Of a stretch of 64,000 bases of DNA, positions 53,612-61,741 are shown piece after piece. A model generated the notes under the pieces. That model was not told the origin of the DNA. It saw only the letters and a program-made list of their open reading frames with translations, and did no database searches. The number at the start of each line of letters is the position of its first letter. Position 1 is the stretch's first letter. The DNA is from Streptomyces erythrochromogenes (lineage in GTDB: Bacteria > Actinomycetota > Actinomycetes > Streptomycetales > Streptomycetaceae), in contig NZ_CP108036.1 in assembly GCF_036170895.1 (NCBI RefSeq), positions 620,001-684,000 of the forward strand. Reading direction: 5' to 3'. Position numbers and translations under genes: made by a program.

Positions 53612-54151
53612 TCACCGGTGGGCGGCGCCGAGCTGCTTGTAGAAGAGGGTCGTCGGGTGCAGCCGGCCCGCCGGGTCGGTGGCGTAGTCGGGGATGGTGC
53701 CCGCCTCCGTCCAGCCCGCGGAGCGGTAGACGCGCTCGGCGCCGCTGCCGGTCTCGGTGTCCAGGAAGAGCAGCAGCACCCCGGCGCGGACCGCCTCGGT
53801 CTCTGCGTGCGCGAGGAGGGCACGGGCGGTGCCGCGGCCCCGGGAGGCCGGGTGGACCATGAGCTTGCGCAGTTCAGCGCGGTGGCGCCCGTTGGGCTTG
53901 GACTCCCGGTACCAGCTGACGGTGCCGTCGATGGGGCCGTCGGCGCCGGTGCGGGAGACCCACAGGGCGAGGGACCCGTCCTCGACGGCGGGCAGCAGGG
54001 AGTCCCACCAGGCGGCAGCGGCCTCGTGGTCGAGGCCCTCGAGGAAGCCGAGCGAGGAGCCGCCGGAGACCACGGCGTGCAGGAGGGCGGCGAGTTCGTC
54101 GCGGTGGGTGCGCAGTCCGGTCGCGGACAGCGGGGTGATCACGGCGGTCAT
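53612..54151 (-). CDS. GNAT-family N-acetyltransferase
   Basis: A 179-residue acetyltransferase. The acetyl-CoA site is RKLMVHPASRGRGTARALLAHAETEA, followed by LLLFLDTETGSGAERVYRSAGWTEAG. The N-terminal part binds the acceptor (unknown). It lies 16 bp downstream of the TRIC-channel gene on the same strand, so the two may be co-transcribed. Confidence 0.88.
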   Translation of the reverse strand: MTAVITPLSATGLRTHRDELAALLHAVVSGGSSLGFLEGLDHEAAAAWWDSLLPAVEDGSLALWVSRTGADGPIDGTVSWYRESKPNGRHRAELRKLMVHPASRGRGTARALLAHAETEAVRAGVLLLFLDTETGSGAERVYRSAGWTEAGTIPDYATDPAGRLHPTTLFYKQLGAAHR

Positions 54152-54167
54152 GCGGCGAGCATAGGGA

Positions 54168-54782
54168 TCAGTCGGCGAGGTGCCGCAGGCGGGGCAGGTG
54201 GTGGTCGCGGAAGACCGTGGCCATCCGCAGGGCGAAGAGCAGGCCGGCCGAGACGGCGATGTCGGCGGTGTCCGGGACTCCGGCCGTGTGCAGGGCGAGG
54301 TAGGCGGCGGCGCCGGCGAGCGCGGCGGTCGCGTACACCTCCTCGTGCAGCAGCAGGGGCGGGAACTCGCCGCACAGGACGTGGCGGACGACCTCGCCGG
54401 TGACGCCGGTCAGTACGGCGAGGATGAGGACGGCGACGGAAGTGACGTGCGCGTCGATGGCCGCGCGGGCGCCGATGACGGTGACGACGGCGAGGCCGAC
54501 GGCGTCGACGACCATGAGGGTGCGCCGCGGGAGCGTGCGCCGTCGGCGCAGGTGGAGCATGGTCTCCACGGCGACGGAGGCGATGACGGTGAGCAGCAGC
54601 CAGTCGTGCGTCCAGTAGAGCGGGTGCCGGCCGAGGACGAGGTCGCGCAGGGTGCCGCCGGAGATGGCGGCGGCGAAGGCCAGGACGAGCCCGCCGAAGG
54701 GATCCATGCCGGCGCGGTGCGCGGCCAGTACGCCGGAGGCCGCGAAGGCGGCTATGCCGAGCAGGTAGAGGGCGTGCAGCAT
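54168..54782 (-). CDS. TRIC-family cation channel (UPF0126)
   Basis: A 204-residue membrane protein with seven helices in two three-helix repeats plus one. Each repeat carries the glycine-rich kink motif of the family: FAAAISGGTLRDLVLGRHPLYW and AVLTGVTGEVVRHVLCGEFPPLL. Prokaryotic TRIC proteins are trimeric monovalent-cation channels. The start ATG at 54782 has GGAGG close upstream. Physiological role unknown. Confidence 0.9.
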   Translation of the reverse strand: MLHALYLLGIAAFAASGVLAAHRAGMDPFGGLVLAFAAAISGGTLRDLVLGRHPLYWTHDWLLLTVIASVAVETMLHLRRRRTLPRRTLMVVDAVGLAVVTVIGARAAIDAHVTSVAVLILAVLTGVTGEVVRHVLCGEFPPLLLHEEVYATAALAGAAAYLALHTAGVPDTADIAVSAGLLFALRMATVFRDHHLPRLRHLAD

Positions 54783-54936
54783 TGCGCCTCCTTCACGGGG
54801 CGGGGCGGGGGTCGGGGCGACCCGTCGAGGTTGCCGTACCGGGCGCCGCCGCCGCATCGGCCGTCCGGCCACGGCGGACGCGGCTGCCTCGGCCGAAGGG
54901 ACGACCCCCGGGCTGTCGGCTGCCGGGGGTGTCCTG

Positions 54937-55956
54937 TCAACGCCCTTGCTTCTCTGCTCCGTTGCGTACCCGCTCGACCACGTCGCGCACGGCGTCCGAC
55001 ACGGTTCGGGGCTGCTCCACGGCGATCCCGTGTCCGCTGTGGGTGTCGGTCACGTGCCGGGCGTGCAGTTCGGCGGCGAGCCGCTTCTGGGCGGCCGACC
55101 AGGCCGGCCAGGTCGAACCTCCGTCACCCACTCGCAGGTCCCACGGTTCGTCGGAGCTGAGCACGGCGGCGGGCAGGGGGCGGGCGAGCGGGGGTGCGGC
55201 CCGGATCTCGGCGACACCGGCCGGGTAGTCGGGTACTTCGAGACCTTCCGGGCCCTTCATCGCGTCGATCTTGCGCATCCAGTCCGACCACTGGGCCGGT
55301 GTCAGGGTGTCGCGCAGGTGGGTCGAGGCGCCGTCGACGGTGACCAGGCCCGCGACCCGGGGGTCGCCGGTGCGCGCGGCCAGCGCGGTGATCATCGCTC
55401 CCCATGAGGCTCCGACCAGGACATAGGGGCCGTGCTCGCCGGCCGCGGCGAGCACGGCCCGCAGATCGGCGGCGCCGTCCGCCGCGGTGGTGGGCTGTGG
55501 CACCGCGGTCGTGGGGCTCGGCCCGTCGTCGAACCTCGTGGTGCCGGGGCGGTCGTAGGCGCACACCCTCGTGAAGGAGGCGACCGTCGGGAGCACCGCG
55601 GACGTGCTCGGCACCGGGGTGGTTTCCGGGTGGGCGGGGTCGACGGCGTGGGTCCATTCGTCCGCGGCGCCGCGCGCTCCGGACACCAGCACCACCGTCG
55701 GCGTCCCCGTCCCCCGGCACTCGACGTGGACGCGGCGGCCGCCGGGGAGGGACACCGTGCCGGCGAAGTCGCCCGGGGAGGCACGGTCGGCGGGCGGGTC
55801 CGTACCGTCCCGGGCAACGGTCAGGCCGGCTGCCGGACCCGCCGGGGCGAGGGACGGGAGGGCCGAGAGGGCCACCGCGGCCGCGATGGCCCGGGCGAGG
55901 CGGCGGGGACGGCGCGCCGCGCTGCGCGGCGGCGGAGCCCGGCGTGGGGCGGGCAT
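54937..55956 (-). CDS. Secreted alpha/beta hydrolase
   Basis: A 339-residue exported hydrolase. After a strongly basic start (RRAPPPRSAARRPRRLARA) there is a hydrophobic signal core, AIAAAVALSALPSLAPAGPAAG. The hydrolase fold shows RRVHVECRGTGTPTVVLVSGARG (oxyanion region), VCAYDRPGTTRFD, nucleophile Ser in YVLVGASWGAMI, and His in TDTHSGHGIAVEQPRTV. ATG at 55956 was chosen because it fits the signal peptide; an in-frame ATG at 56058 would start inside the large inverted repeat. It is transcribed in the same direction as the acyl-CoA dehydrogenase genes upstream but is separated from them by about 117 bp. Confidence 0.85.
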   Translation of the reverse strand: MPAPRRAPPPRSAARRPRRLARAIAAAVALSALPSLAPAGPAAGLTVARDGTDPPADRASPGDFAGTVSLPGGRRVHVECRGTGTPTVVLVSGARGAADEWTHAVDPAHPETTPVPSTSAVLPTVASFTRVCAYDRPGTTRFDDGPSPTTAVPQPTTAADGAADLRAVLAAAGEHGPYVLVGASWGAMITALAARTGDPRVAGLVTVDGASTHLRDTLTPAQWSDWMRKIDAMKGPEGLEVPDYPAGVAEIRAAPPLARPLPAAVLSSDEPWDLRVGDGGSTWPAWSAAQKRLAAELHARHVTDTHSGHGIAVEQPRTVSDAVRDVVERVRNGAEKQGR

Positions 55957-56025
55957 GCGTCCAGTCTGGTACCCGCCGCCCCGGGACGCAGCCGCCGCGC
56001 GCCCGCCCTGATCGGCGAGGGACGG

Positions 56026-56078
56026 CCTAGGTGTATTGATCAGCCGTGTGAACAACACCGCGGATCAATACGCCTAGG
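56026..56078. repeat. Long inverted repeat spanning the acyl-CoA dehydrogenase stop
   Basis: CCTAGGTGTATTGATC (56026-56041) and GATCAATACGCCTAGG (56063-56078) pair over 16 bp with a single G-T wobble, around a 21-nt centre. The second arm contains the dehydrogenase stop codon. The A/T-rich arms are unusual here. It may be a terminator for the dehydrogenase operon or a two-site operator for the hydrolase downstream. Confidence 0.65.
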
Positions 56079-57198
56079 GCGCCGGGAGTTCCGCGAAGTC
56101 GGCGACCAGGCCGCGGTGGTGGCCGGCCGTGCCGAGGGCGAGGGAGTCGGCCTTGGCCCGCTTGAGGTAGAGGTGGGCGGGGTGTTCCCACGTCATGCCG
56201 ATGCCTCCGTGGAGCTGGACGCACTCCTCGGCGGCGCGAACGGCCACCCCCGAGCAGTAGGCCTGGGCGACGGCGACCGTGAGGGGCGCGTCGGGGGCTC
56301 CGGTGGCGAGGGCGTCGGCCGCTGCCCTGGCCGCCGCCCGGGCGGAGGCCACGTCGAGCCAGAGCCGCGCCAGACGGTGCTTGAGGGCCTGGAAGGAGCC
56401 GACGGGCCGGTTGAACTGGTAGCGGCCCTTGACGTGTCCGACCGTCTCGGTCAGGCACCACTCGGCCAGCCCGACCTGCTCGGACGCGAGCAGTCCCGCG
56501 GCGGAGAGCAGCGCTCCGGCGACGGCCGCCCGGGCCGTGGCCGGGTCGGCGAGGCGGGTGCCCGGGGCCGCCTCCAGGGTGACGGTGGCGAGCGGGCGGG
56601 TCAGGTCCAGCGGAACGAGCGGGGTCACGCCGGCTTCCCCGGCACGGACCGCGTACAGCCCGGTGTCGGCCAGGACGAGCAGGACGTCGGCGGCCGCCGC
56701 GTCCGCCACGGCGGTGACCGTGCCGGTCAGGATCCCCCCGCCGGAGTCCCGCACGGGGGCCGGCAGGCGGGCCCCGGGGGCGAGGGTCAGCGGCACGGCC
56801 GGGGCGCAGACGGTGCGTCCCGAGGCCAGTTCCGCCAGCAGCGGGGCGGCTTCGGCGGTGTCGCAGGCGAGCAGGATCTCCGTGGCGAGCACGGCGCTCG
56901 TGAGGTAGGGAACGGGTGCCACGGCGCGGCCGAGCTCCTCGAGCACCACGGCCGCCTCGCGGTGCCCCGCCCCCTGCCCGCCGAGCTTCTCGGGTACGAG
57001 GAGCCCCGCCGCGCCGATCCCGACGGCGAGGGTGTGCCACAGGGCCGGGTCGTGCGGCCGGCCCGTCTCGGCCCGGGCGAGGATCCCCTTGGCGTCGCAC
57101 CGGTCGGCGAGGAGCGAGCGTACTGCGGCGCGCAGCTCCTCCTCGGCCTCGGAGTAGAGGAGGTCGGCCGGGGCCGCCGGCGCTGTCGGTGCCGTCAT
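56074..57198 (-). CDS. Acyl-CoA dehydrogenase, second subunit
   Basis: A 374-residue flavoprotein of the acyl-CoA dehydrogenase fold. The N-terminal helical domain is shown by EAEEELRAAVRSLLADRC and LVPEKLGGQGAGHREAAVVLEELGRA. The middle beta domain is degenerate. The C-terminal bundle includes RYQFNRPVGSFQALKHRLARLWLDVASA and LHGGIGMTWEHPAHLYLKRAKA. This is the pattern of the smaller partner in two-gene acyl-CoA dehydrogenases of steroid-degrading actinobacteria. Its ATG overlaps the stop of the companion gene (ATGA). Likely forms an alpha2-beta2 enzyme with it. Confidence 0.87.
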   Translation of the reverse strand: MTAPTAPAAPADLLYSEAEEELRAAVRSLLADRCDAKGILARAETGRPHDPALWHTLAVGIGAAGLLVPEKLGGQGAGHREAAVVLEELGRAVAPVPYLTSAVLATEILLACDTAEAAPLLAELASGRTVCAPAVPLTLAPGARLPAPVRDSGGGILTGTVTAVADAAAADVLLVLADTGLYAVRAGEAGVTPLVPLDLTRPLATVTLEAAPGTRLADPATARAAVAGALLSAAGLLASEQVGLAEWCLTETVGHVKGRYQFNRPVGSFQALKHRLARLWLDVASARAAARAAADALATGAPDAPLTVAVAQAYCSGVAVRAAEECVQLHGGIGMTWEHPAHLYLKRAKADSLALGTAGHHRGLVADFAELPAP

Positions 57199-58400
57199 CG
57201 GGACAGGTCCTTCCATGCGAGGTCCTTGTCGTCGCGCGGCTCGGGTGGCAGGCCGAGGACGCGTTCGGCGACGATGTTGAGGAGGATTTCGCTCGTGCCG
57301 CCCTCGATGCTGTTGCCCTTGGCGCGCAGGTAGCGGTAGCCGGCGTCGCGGCCGGTGAAGTCGACGATTTCGGGCCGGCGCATGGTCCAGTCCTCGTACA
57401 GGAGGCCTTCCTCGCCCAGGAGTTCGACCTCCAGGCCGCTGATCTCCTGGTTGAGCCGGGCGAAGGCCAGCTTCATGCCCGAGCCTTCGGGACCGGGCTG
57501 GCCGGCGACGAGCTGCTGGCGCAGCCGCTCCCCCGTGAGGCGGGCGACCTCGGCCTCGACCCACAGTTCCAGCAGCCGCTGGTGGAGGGCGTGGGTGCGC
57601 AGTTCGGGGCGTTCGCGCCAGGCCGCGGCGACGGGTGCGATCATGCCGCCCTCGCGGGGGATGCGCATGCCTCCGATGGAGACGCGCTCGTTCATGAGGG
57701 TGGTGCGGGCGACCGCCCAGCCCTGGCCGACGGCGCCGAGGCGGTGGGTGTCGGGGATGCGGACGCCCGTGAGGAAGACCTCGTTGAACTCGGCCTCGCC
57801 GGTGATCTGGCGCAGCGGCCGGACCTCGACGCCGGGGTCGTGCATGTCGCACAGGAAGTAGGTGATGCCCTGGTGCTTGGGCAGTGCCGGGTCGGTGCGG
57901 GCGACGAGGATGCCCCAGCGGGCGTTGTGGGCGCTGGACGTCCAGACCTTCTGGCCGTCGACGGTCCACTCGCCGGCGGCCTCGTCGAGGACGGCGCGGG
58001 TGGCGAGCGCGGCGAGGTCCGATCCGGCGCCGGGTTCGCTGAAGAGCTGGCACCAGACCTCCTCGCCCACCCACAGGGGGCGCAGGAAGCGCCGCTTCTG
58101 CTCCTCGGTGCCGTACGCGAGGATCGTGGGCGCGGCCATGCCGAGGCCGATGCCGATCCGGCGCGGGTCGTTGTCGGGGGCGCCGGCGGCTTCCAGTTCG
58201 GCGTCGACGACGGCTTGGAGGGATCGGGGTGCGCCGAGTCCGCCGAGGCCCTCGGGGTAGTGCACCCAGGCCAGTCCGGCGTCGAAGCGGGCGCGGAGGA
58301 ACTCGGTGCGGCCGGTGCCGGCGGGCGGGTGCGCGGCGAGGAGTTCCCGGGTGCGGGCGCGCAGCGCGTCGGGGGTGGTGGGGGCGGCGTCGGCGGTCAT
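57195..58400 (-). CDS. Acyl-CoA dehydrogenase, first subunit
   Basis: A 401-residue acyl-CoA dehydrogenase homologue with clear FAD-site motifs (EVWCQLFSEPGAGSDLAAL, WTVDGQKVWTSSAHNARWGILVART) and the C-terminal NSIEGGTSEILLNIVAERVLGLPPEPR. It sits between the quinone oxidoreductase gene and the second dehydrogenase gene, overlapping both by ATGA. Tight coupling with a second, unequal dehydrogenase gene suggests the heteromeric class rather than two independent enzymes. Substrate could be a branched, cyclic or steroid-side-chain acyl-CoA. Confidence 0.9.
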   Translation of the reverse strand: MTADAAPTTPDALRARTRELLAAHPPAGTGRTEFLRARFDAGLAWVHYPEGLGGLGAPRSLQAVVDAELEAAGAPDNDPRRIGIGLGMAAPTILAYGTEEQKRRFLRPLWVGEEVWCQLFSEPGAGSDLAALATRAVLDEAAGEWTVDGQKVWTSSAHNARWGILVARTDPALPKHQGITYFLCDMHDPGVEVRPLRQITGEAEFNEVFLTGVRIPDTHRLGAVGQGWAVARTTLMNERVSIGGMRIPREGGMIAPVAAAWRERPELRTHALHQRLLELWVEAEVARLTGERLRQQLVAGQPGPEGSGMKLAFARLNQEISGLEVELLGEEGLLYEDWTMRRPEIVDFTGRDAGYRYLRAKGNSIEGGTSEILLNIVAERVLGLPPEPRDDKDLAWKDLSR

Positions 58401-59371
58401 CGGGCGGCCCCGTCCGGGTCCGGTACGACGACCAGGCGGCCGGTGGTGGTCCCGTCGGCGAGGCGTTGCACGGCGTCGGCGGCGGCTGCGAGCGGGACGC
58501 GTTCGCTGACCAGCGGTTTGACCGCGCCTTCGGCGGCGAGCCGGGTGAGCTCGGTGTGGCAGGCGAGGATGGCGGCCGGGTCCTTGGCCGCGTACAGGCC
58601 CCAGTGCAGGCCGAGCACGGAGTAGTTCTTCACGAGGGCGTGGTTGAGGGCCGGGGCGGGGATGGTGCCGCTCGCGAAGCCGACGACGACGATGCGGCCC
58701 TCGAAGGCGACGCATTTGGCGGAGGCGGTGTAGGCGTCGCCACCGACCGGGTCGTAGACGACGTCGGCGCCGCGTCCGCCGGTGAACTCCTTGACGCGGG
58801 GGGCGATTTCCTCCGCCGAACGGTCGATCACCAGGTCGCAGCCGAGTTCCTCGGCGGTGCGGGCCTTGGCCTTGCCGCCGACGACCCCGATGACGGTGGC
58901 CCCGGCGGCCTTGCCGAGCTGGACGGCGGCGCTGCCGACCCCGCCGGCGGCCGCGTGCACGAGGAGGGTCTCGCCGGCCCGGAGGCGGGCGCGGCGGTGC
59001 AGGCCGAACCAGCCGGTCTGGTAGCCGATGTGGAGGGCGGCCGCCTCGGCGTCGTCGAGGGTGTCCGGGGCGGGCAGCAGGGCGCGGACGGGCGCGGTGA
59101 CGTACTCGGCGAACCCGCCGTGCGGCAGGCTCGGGGTGGCGATGACGCGGCGGCCGTCCTCGGTCTGGCCGCAGATCTCGACACCGGGGGTGAAGGGCAG
59201 CGGCGGTTTGATCTGGTACTGCCCGCGGACGAGCAGCGCGTCGGGGAAGTTGACGTTGGCGGCGAGCACCCGGAGTCTCACCTCACCCTCGCCGGGGACC
59301 GGTTCGGGAACCTCTTCGAGGCGCATGGCCTCACGGGGCTCGCCGGGGGTACGTACTCGCCATGCCTGCAT
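58397..59371 (-). CDS. NADPH:quinone oxidoreductase family protein (zinc-free MDR)
   Basis: A 324-residue medium-chain dehydrogenase/reductase: LRVLAANVNFPDALLVRGQYQIKPPLPFTPGVEICG, then the Rossmann motif LLVHAAAGGVGSAAVQLGKAAGA and GGDAYTASAKCVAFEGRIVVVGFASG. The Cys ligands for zinc are missing, as usual for quinone or enoyl reductases. It is first in the operon with the two dehydrogenases. It could pass electrons or reduce an enoyl intermediate. ATG at 59371; a symmetric site lies about 45 bp upstream. Confidence 0.9.
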   Translation of the reverse strand: MQAWRVRTPGEPREAMRLEEVPEPVPGEGEVRLRVLAANVNFPDALLVRGQYQIKPPLPFTPGVEICGQTEDGRRVIATPSLPHGGFAEYVTAPVRALLPAPDTLDDAEAAALHIGYQTGWFGLHRRARLRAGETLLVHAAAGGVGSAAVQLGKAAGATVIGVVGGKAKARTAEELGCDLVIDRSAEEIAPRVKEFTGGRGADVVYDPVGGDAYTASAKCVAFEGRIVVVGFASGTIPAPALNHALVKNYSVLGLHWGLYAAKDPAAILACHTELTRLAAEGAVKPLVSERVPLAAAADAVQRLADGTTTGRLVVVPDPDGAAR

Positions 59372-59414
59372 CCGGGGCCTCCAGCCGCCGTGAGGAATCA
59401 CGCTCCGGGCGCAT

Positions 59415-59432
59415 ACTAAGCGGTCGCTTGCC
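59415..59432. promoter_or_regulatory. TetR-type operator candidate upstream of acyl-CoA dehydrogenase operon
   Basis: ACTAAGCGGTCGCTTGCC contains the symmetric core AAGCG-GT-CGCTT (59418-59429). TAAGCG..CGCTTA-like sites are typical for TetR regulators of acyl-CoA metabolism in actinobacteria. It lies about 45 bp before the operon start. No TetR gene is in the window. Confidence 0.5.
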
Positions 59433-59582
59433 CTCCTGTGAACCGCCGCCGGGCGCGGAAGGCGCCCGGCCCGAAACAACACGCGTCATTTCAGGCCACA
59501 TTCACCACACCATCAGGCAATATGTGGCGTGCACGTGTCATGACTCAACGGGGAACTGCACCTGTCCAGGGGGGACCACCAC

Positions 59583-60701
59583 ATGAGAAGAAGCATGTCC
59601 GCGGCCGGAGCCGCCATCGTTCTGGCCGGCCTGGTCACCGCGGCCGGACCGGCCGCCGCGGCGACCGACGCGAAGTGCGCGCCGAAGATCCAGGTGCTCG
59701 GCTCGATCGGGGACGAGTCGTACCACCGCGACATGCCGCAGAGCCAAGGCGTCTACGACTTCGGTGCGGACGGCCTCGCCGTCGGCGTATCGGGCTACAA
59801 GCCCGTCTACTGGACCGGCACCACGGTGCACCGGGTGCCGCTGGCCGACCCGAACGCGTCGGGCCAGGTGATCGCCGTCAACGCGCACGGCCTGATGGTG
59901 GGCGTCGTCCACGATTCCGTCGGCCACTCCCTCTTCACCTACCAGGTGGGCGCAGCGGCGATCACCCGGTTGCCGGACGGCTACGGCCACGACGTCGAGG
60001 CCGACGTCAACGACGCCGGGTACGTGGTGTCCCGCTCGGACAGCGGGCCCGGTGCCGTCTGGAAGGACGGCCAGAAGGTCCGCGAGCTGCCCGTCCCGGC
60101 CGACGCCGGCCCGGGGACCCGGATCACGATGGTCACCGGCATCAACAACCACGGCGACATCCTCGGCATGGCCACGCAGGACTACGAGGTCCCCGAGACC
60201 GGCGCGCACCTGGAGGGCACCCACCCGGTGCTGTGGCCGGGGGACGGCGGCGCCGCCCGGCTGCTGGATCCCACGATGAACGACAGCTACGTCCAGGACC
60301 TCGACGAGAGCGGCCGGATCGTCGGCTACGACTGGTCCGGACCGTGGTACGAGTACCGCACGTGGGTCTGGGAGCCTCCGGTCGGCGGCCCCGGCACCTC
60401 TCCCGGGGGTCTGAGCTCGCACCCGTACGCCACGTTCGAGGCGATCAGCCCGACCACGAACCTCACCGTCGGCACGGCCAAGTTCCACCCGGACGAGATG
60501 ACCCTGCCGGACCAGGCCCTGCTGCGGGCCGGTTCCGGCCCGGTCAAGGCCCTGCCGCGGCTGGCCGCGGGCGGGGCGAGCACGGCCGACGCGGTCTCTG
60601 ACGCCGACCGGGTCGGCGGGGCGGCCGTGAACGCGAAGGGCAAGCTCAAGCCGGTGATCTGGACCTGCGCGACCGAGCAGGCGTACAACCCCGGCAGCTA
60701 G
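59583..60701 (+). CDS. Secreted HAF-repeat-like (beta-propeller) protein
   Basis: A 372-residue exported protein with a Sec signal (SAAGAAIVLAGLVTAAGPAAAA). The mature part has repeated strands of the extracellular HAF type, each near a phrase like VYDFGADGLAVGVSG, VIAVNAHGLMVGVVH, ADVNDAGYVVSRSDS, GINNHGDILGMAT, LDESGRIVGYD and VNAKGKLKPVIWT. About six blades are present. Two Cys, at the mature N-terminus (AKCAPK) and near the C-terminus (WTCATE), probably close the propeller. The function of such proteins is unknown. The gene is divergent from the acyl-CoA operon. Confidence 0.82.
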   Translation: MRRSMSAAGAAIVLAGLVTAAGPAAAATDAKCAPKIQVLGSIGDESYHRDMPQSQGVYDFGADGLAVGVSGYKPVYWTGTTVHRVPLADPNASGQVIAVNAHGLMVGVVHDSVGHSLFTYQVGAAAITRLPDGYGHDVEADVNDAGYVVSRSDSGPGAVWKDGQKVRELPVPADAGPGTRITMVTGINNHGDILGMATQDYEVPETGAHLEGTHPVLWPGDGGAARLLDPTMNDSYVQDLDESGRIVGYDWSGPWYEYRTWVWEPPVGGPGTSPGGLSSHPYATFEAISPTTNLTVGTAKFHPDEMTLPDQALLRAGSGPVKALPRLAAGGASTADAVSDADRVGGAAVNAKGKLKPVIWTCATEQAYNPGS

Positions 60702-60770
60702 GCCCTCTCGGACGGTCGCAGGTCTCCCCGGGGATGGTGATCTGAGCGCCCGCGCGCTATCGATGGGCAC

Positions 60771-61712
60771 ATGGAGAAACCTCAGCGCGGCCTGCCCGCG
60801 CCGCCGCCGCTCGGTGCCGCCGCCCTGCCCCCCGGTACGTACGCGGGGCAGGTGGTCCTCGTGACCGGCGGCGGCACCGGGCTGGGCAAGGCCGTGGCAA
60901 CCGAGTTCGCACGGCTCGGCGCCGATCTGCTCATCGCGGGCCGGCGCCCCGAGCCGCTCAAGGCGGCGCAGGACGAGCTGGCCTCCGTACCGGGCGCGGG
61001 CCGGGTGACCGCCGCCGTCTGCGACATCCGGGACCCCGAGCGGGTCGCGGAGGTCTTCGACGCGGCGCAGGCGGCGCTCGGGCTGCCGGACGTCCTGGTC
61101 AACAACGCGGCCGCCAACTTCCCCTCCCCGGCGGAGGACCTGTCCCCCAACGCCTGGCGGGCGGTCGTCGACATCACCCTGACCGGCACGTGGTTCATGA
61201 CCCGCGAGTTCGGCCGCCGCCACCTCGCCGCCGGCACCCCCGGGTCGATCGTCAACATCGGCGCCTCGTACGCCTGGACGGGCGGGCCGGGCTTCGCCCA
61301 CAGCGCCGCCGCCAAGGCCGGGGTGAAGAACCTCGTGGAGACCCTCGCCGTGGAGTGGGGCCCGTACGGCATCCAGATCAACGGGCTCGTCCCGGGCCTG
61401 TTCCCGCACGCGGACATGACCGCGGACATCCGCGGCGGCCTGGAGCGTGCCGCGCCCGGCGCCAAGGACGCCCGGCAGCCGGCGCTGCGGGTCGGGGTGC
61501 CGCGCGAGCTGGGCTGGGCCGCGACCTTCCTGGCCTCGCCGTACGCCCGGTTCGTCACCGGCCACACCCTGGTCGTGGACGGGGCCAACTGGCAGCGCCG
61601 GACGGTGGTCAGCCCCGAGGTCGTCCCGGTACGGGAGCAGTTGGGGCGCGGCCCCTTCCCCGCCGGACCGGGCGAACCCCACCCGACGGCTCCGCCTGCG
61701 GCCGCCACGTAG
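60771..61712 (+). CDS. SDR-family oxidoreductase, 2,4-dienoyl-CoA-reductase-like
   Basis: A 313-residue classical SDR: VVLVTGGGTGLGKAVATEFARLGADL (cofactor loop), VLVNNAAANF, VVDITLTGTWFMTREFG, IGASYAWTGGPGFAHSAAAKAGVKNL, and GLVPGLFPHADMTADI. The Ser/Tyr/Lys site is changed: the position four before the active Lys is Ser (HSAAAK), as in dienoyl-CoA reductases and peroxisomal DECR2-like proteins rather than ordinary YxxxK enzymes. The extended N- and C-termini are Pro-rich. With the dehydrogenases and hydratase around it, it suits reduction of unsaturated acyl-CoA intermediates. Confidence 0.87.
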   Translation: MEKPQRGLPAPPPLGAAALPPGTYAGQVVLVTGGGTGLGKAVATEFARLGADLLIAGRRPEPLKAAQDELASVPGAGRVTAAVCDIRDPERVAEVFDAAQAALGLPDVLVNNAAANFPSPAEDLSPNAWRAVVDITLTGTWFMTREFGRRHLAAGTPGSIVNIGASYAWTGGPGFAHSAAAKAGVKNLVETLAVEWGPYGIQINGLVPGLFPHADMTADIRGGLERAAPGAKDARQPALRVGVPRELGWAATFLASPYARFVTGHTLVVDGANWQRRTVVSPEVVPVREQLGRGPFPAGPGEPHPTAPPAAAT

Positions 61713-61741
61713 GGCTCCACGGGCGCGGCGGTCGCGGACGG

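Noticed and set aside
52164..53642. 492-codon plus-strand frame opposite the second tyrosinase operon
   Set aside because: Antisense to a tyrosinase and caddie with all conserved residues; Val/Gly/Arg-rich shadow frame.
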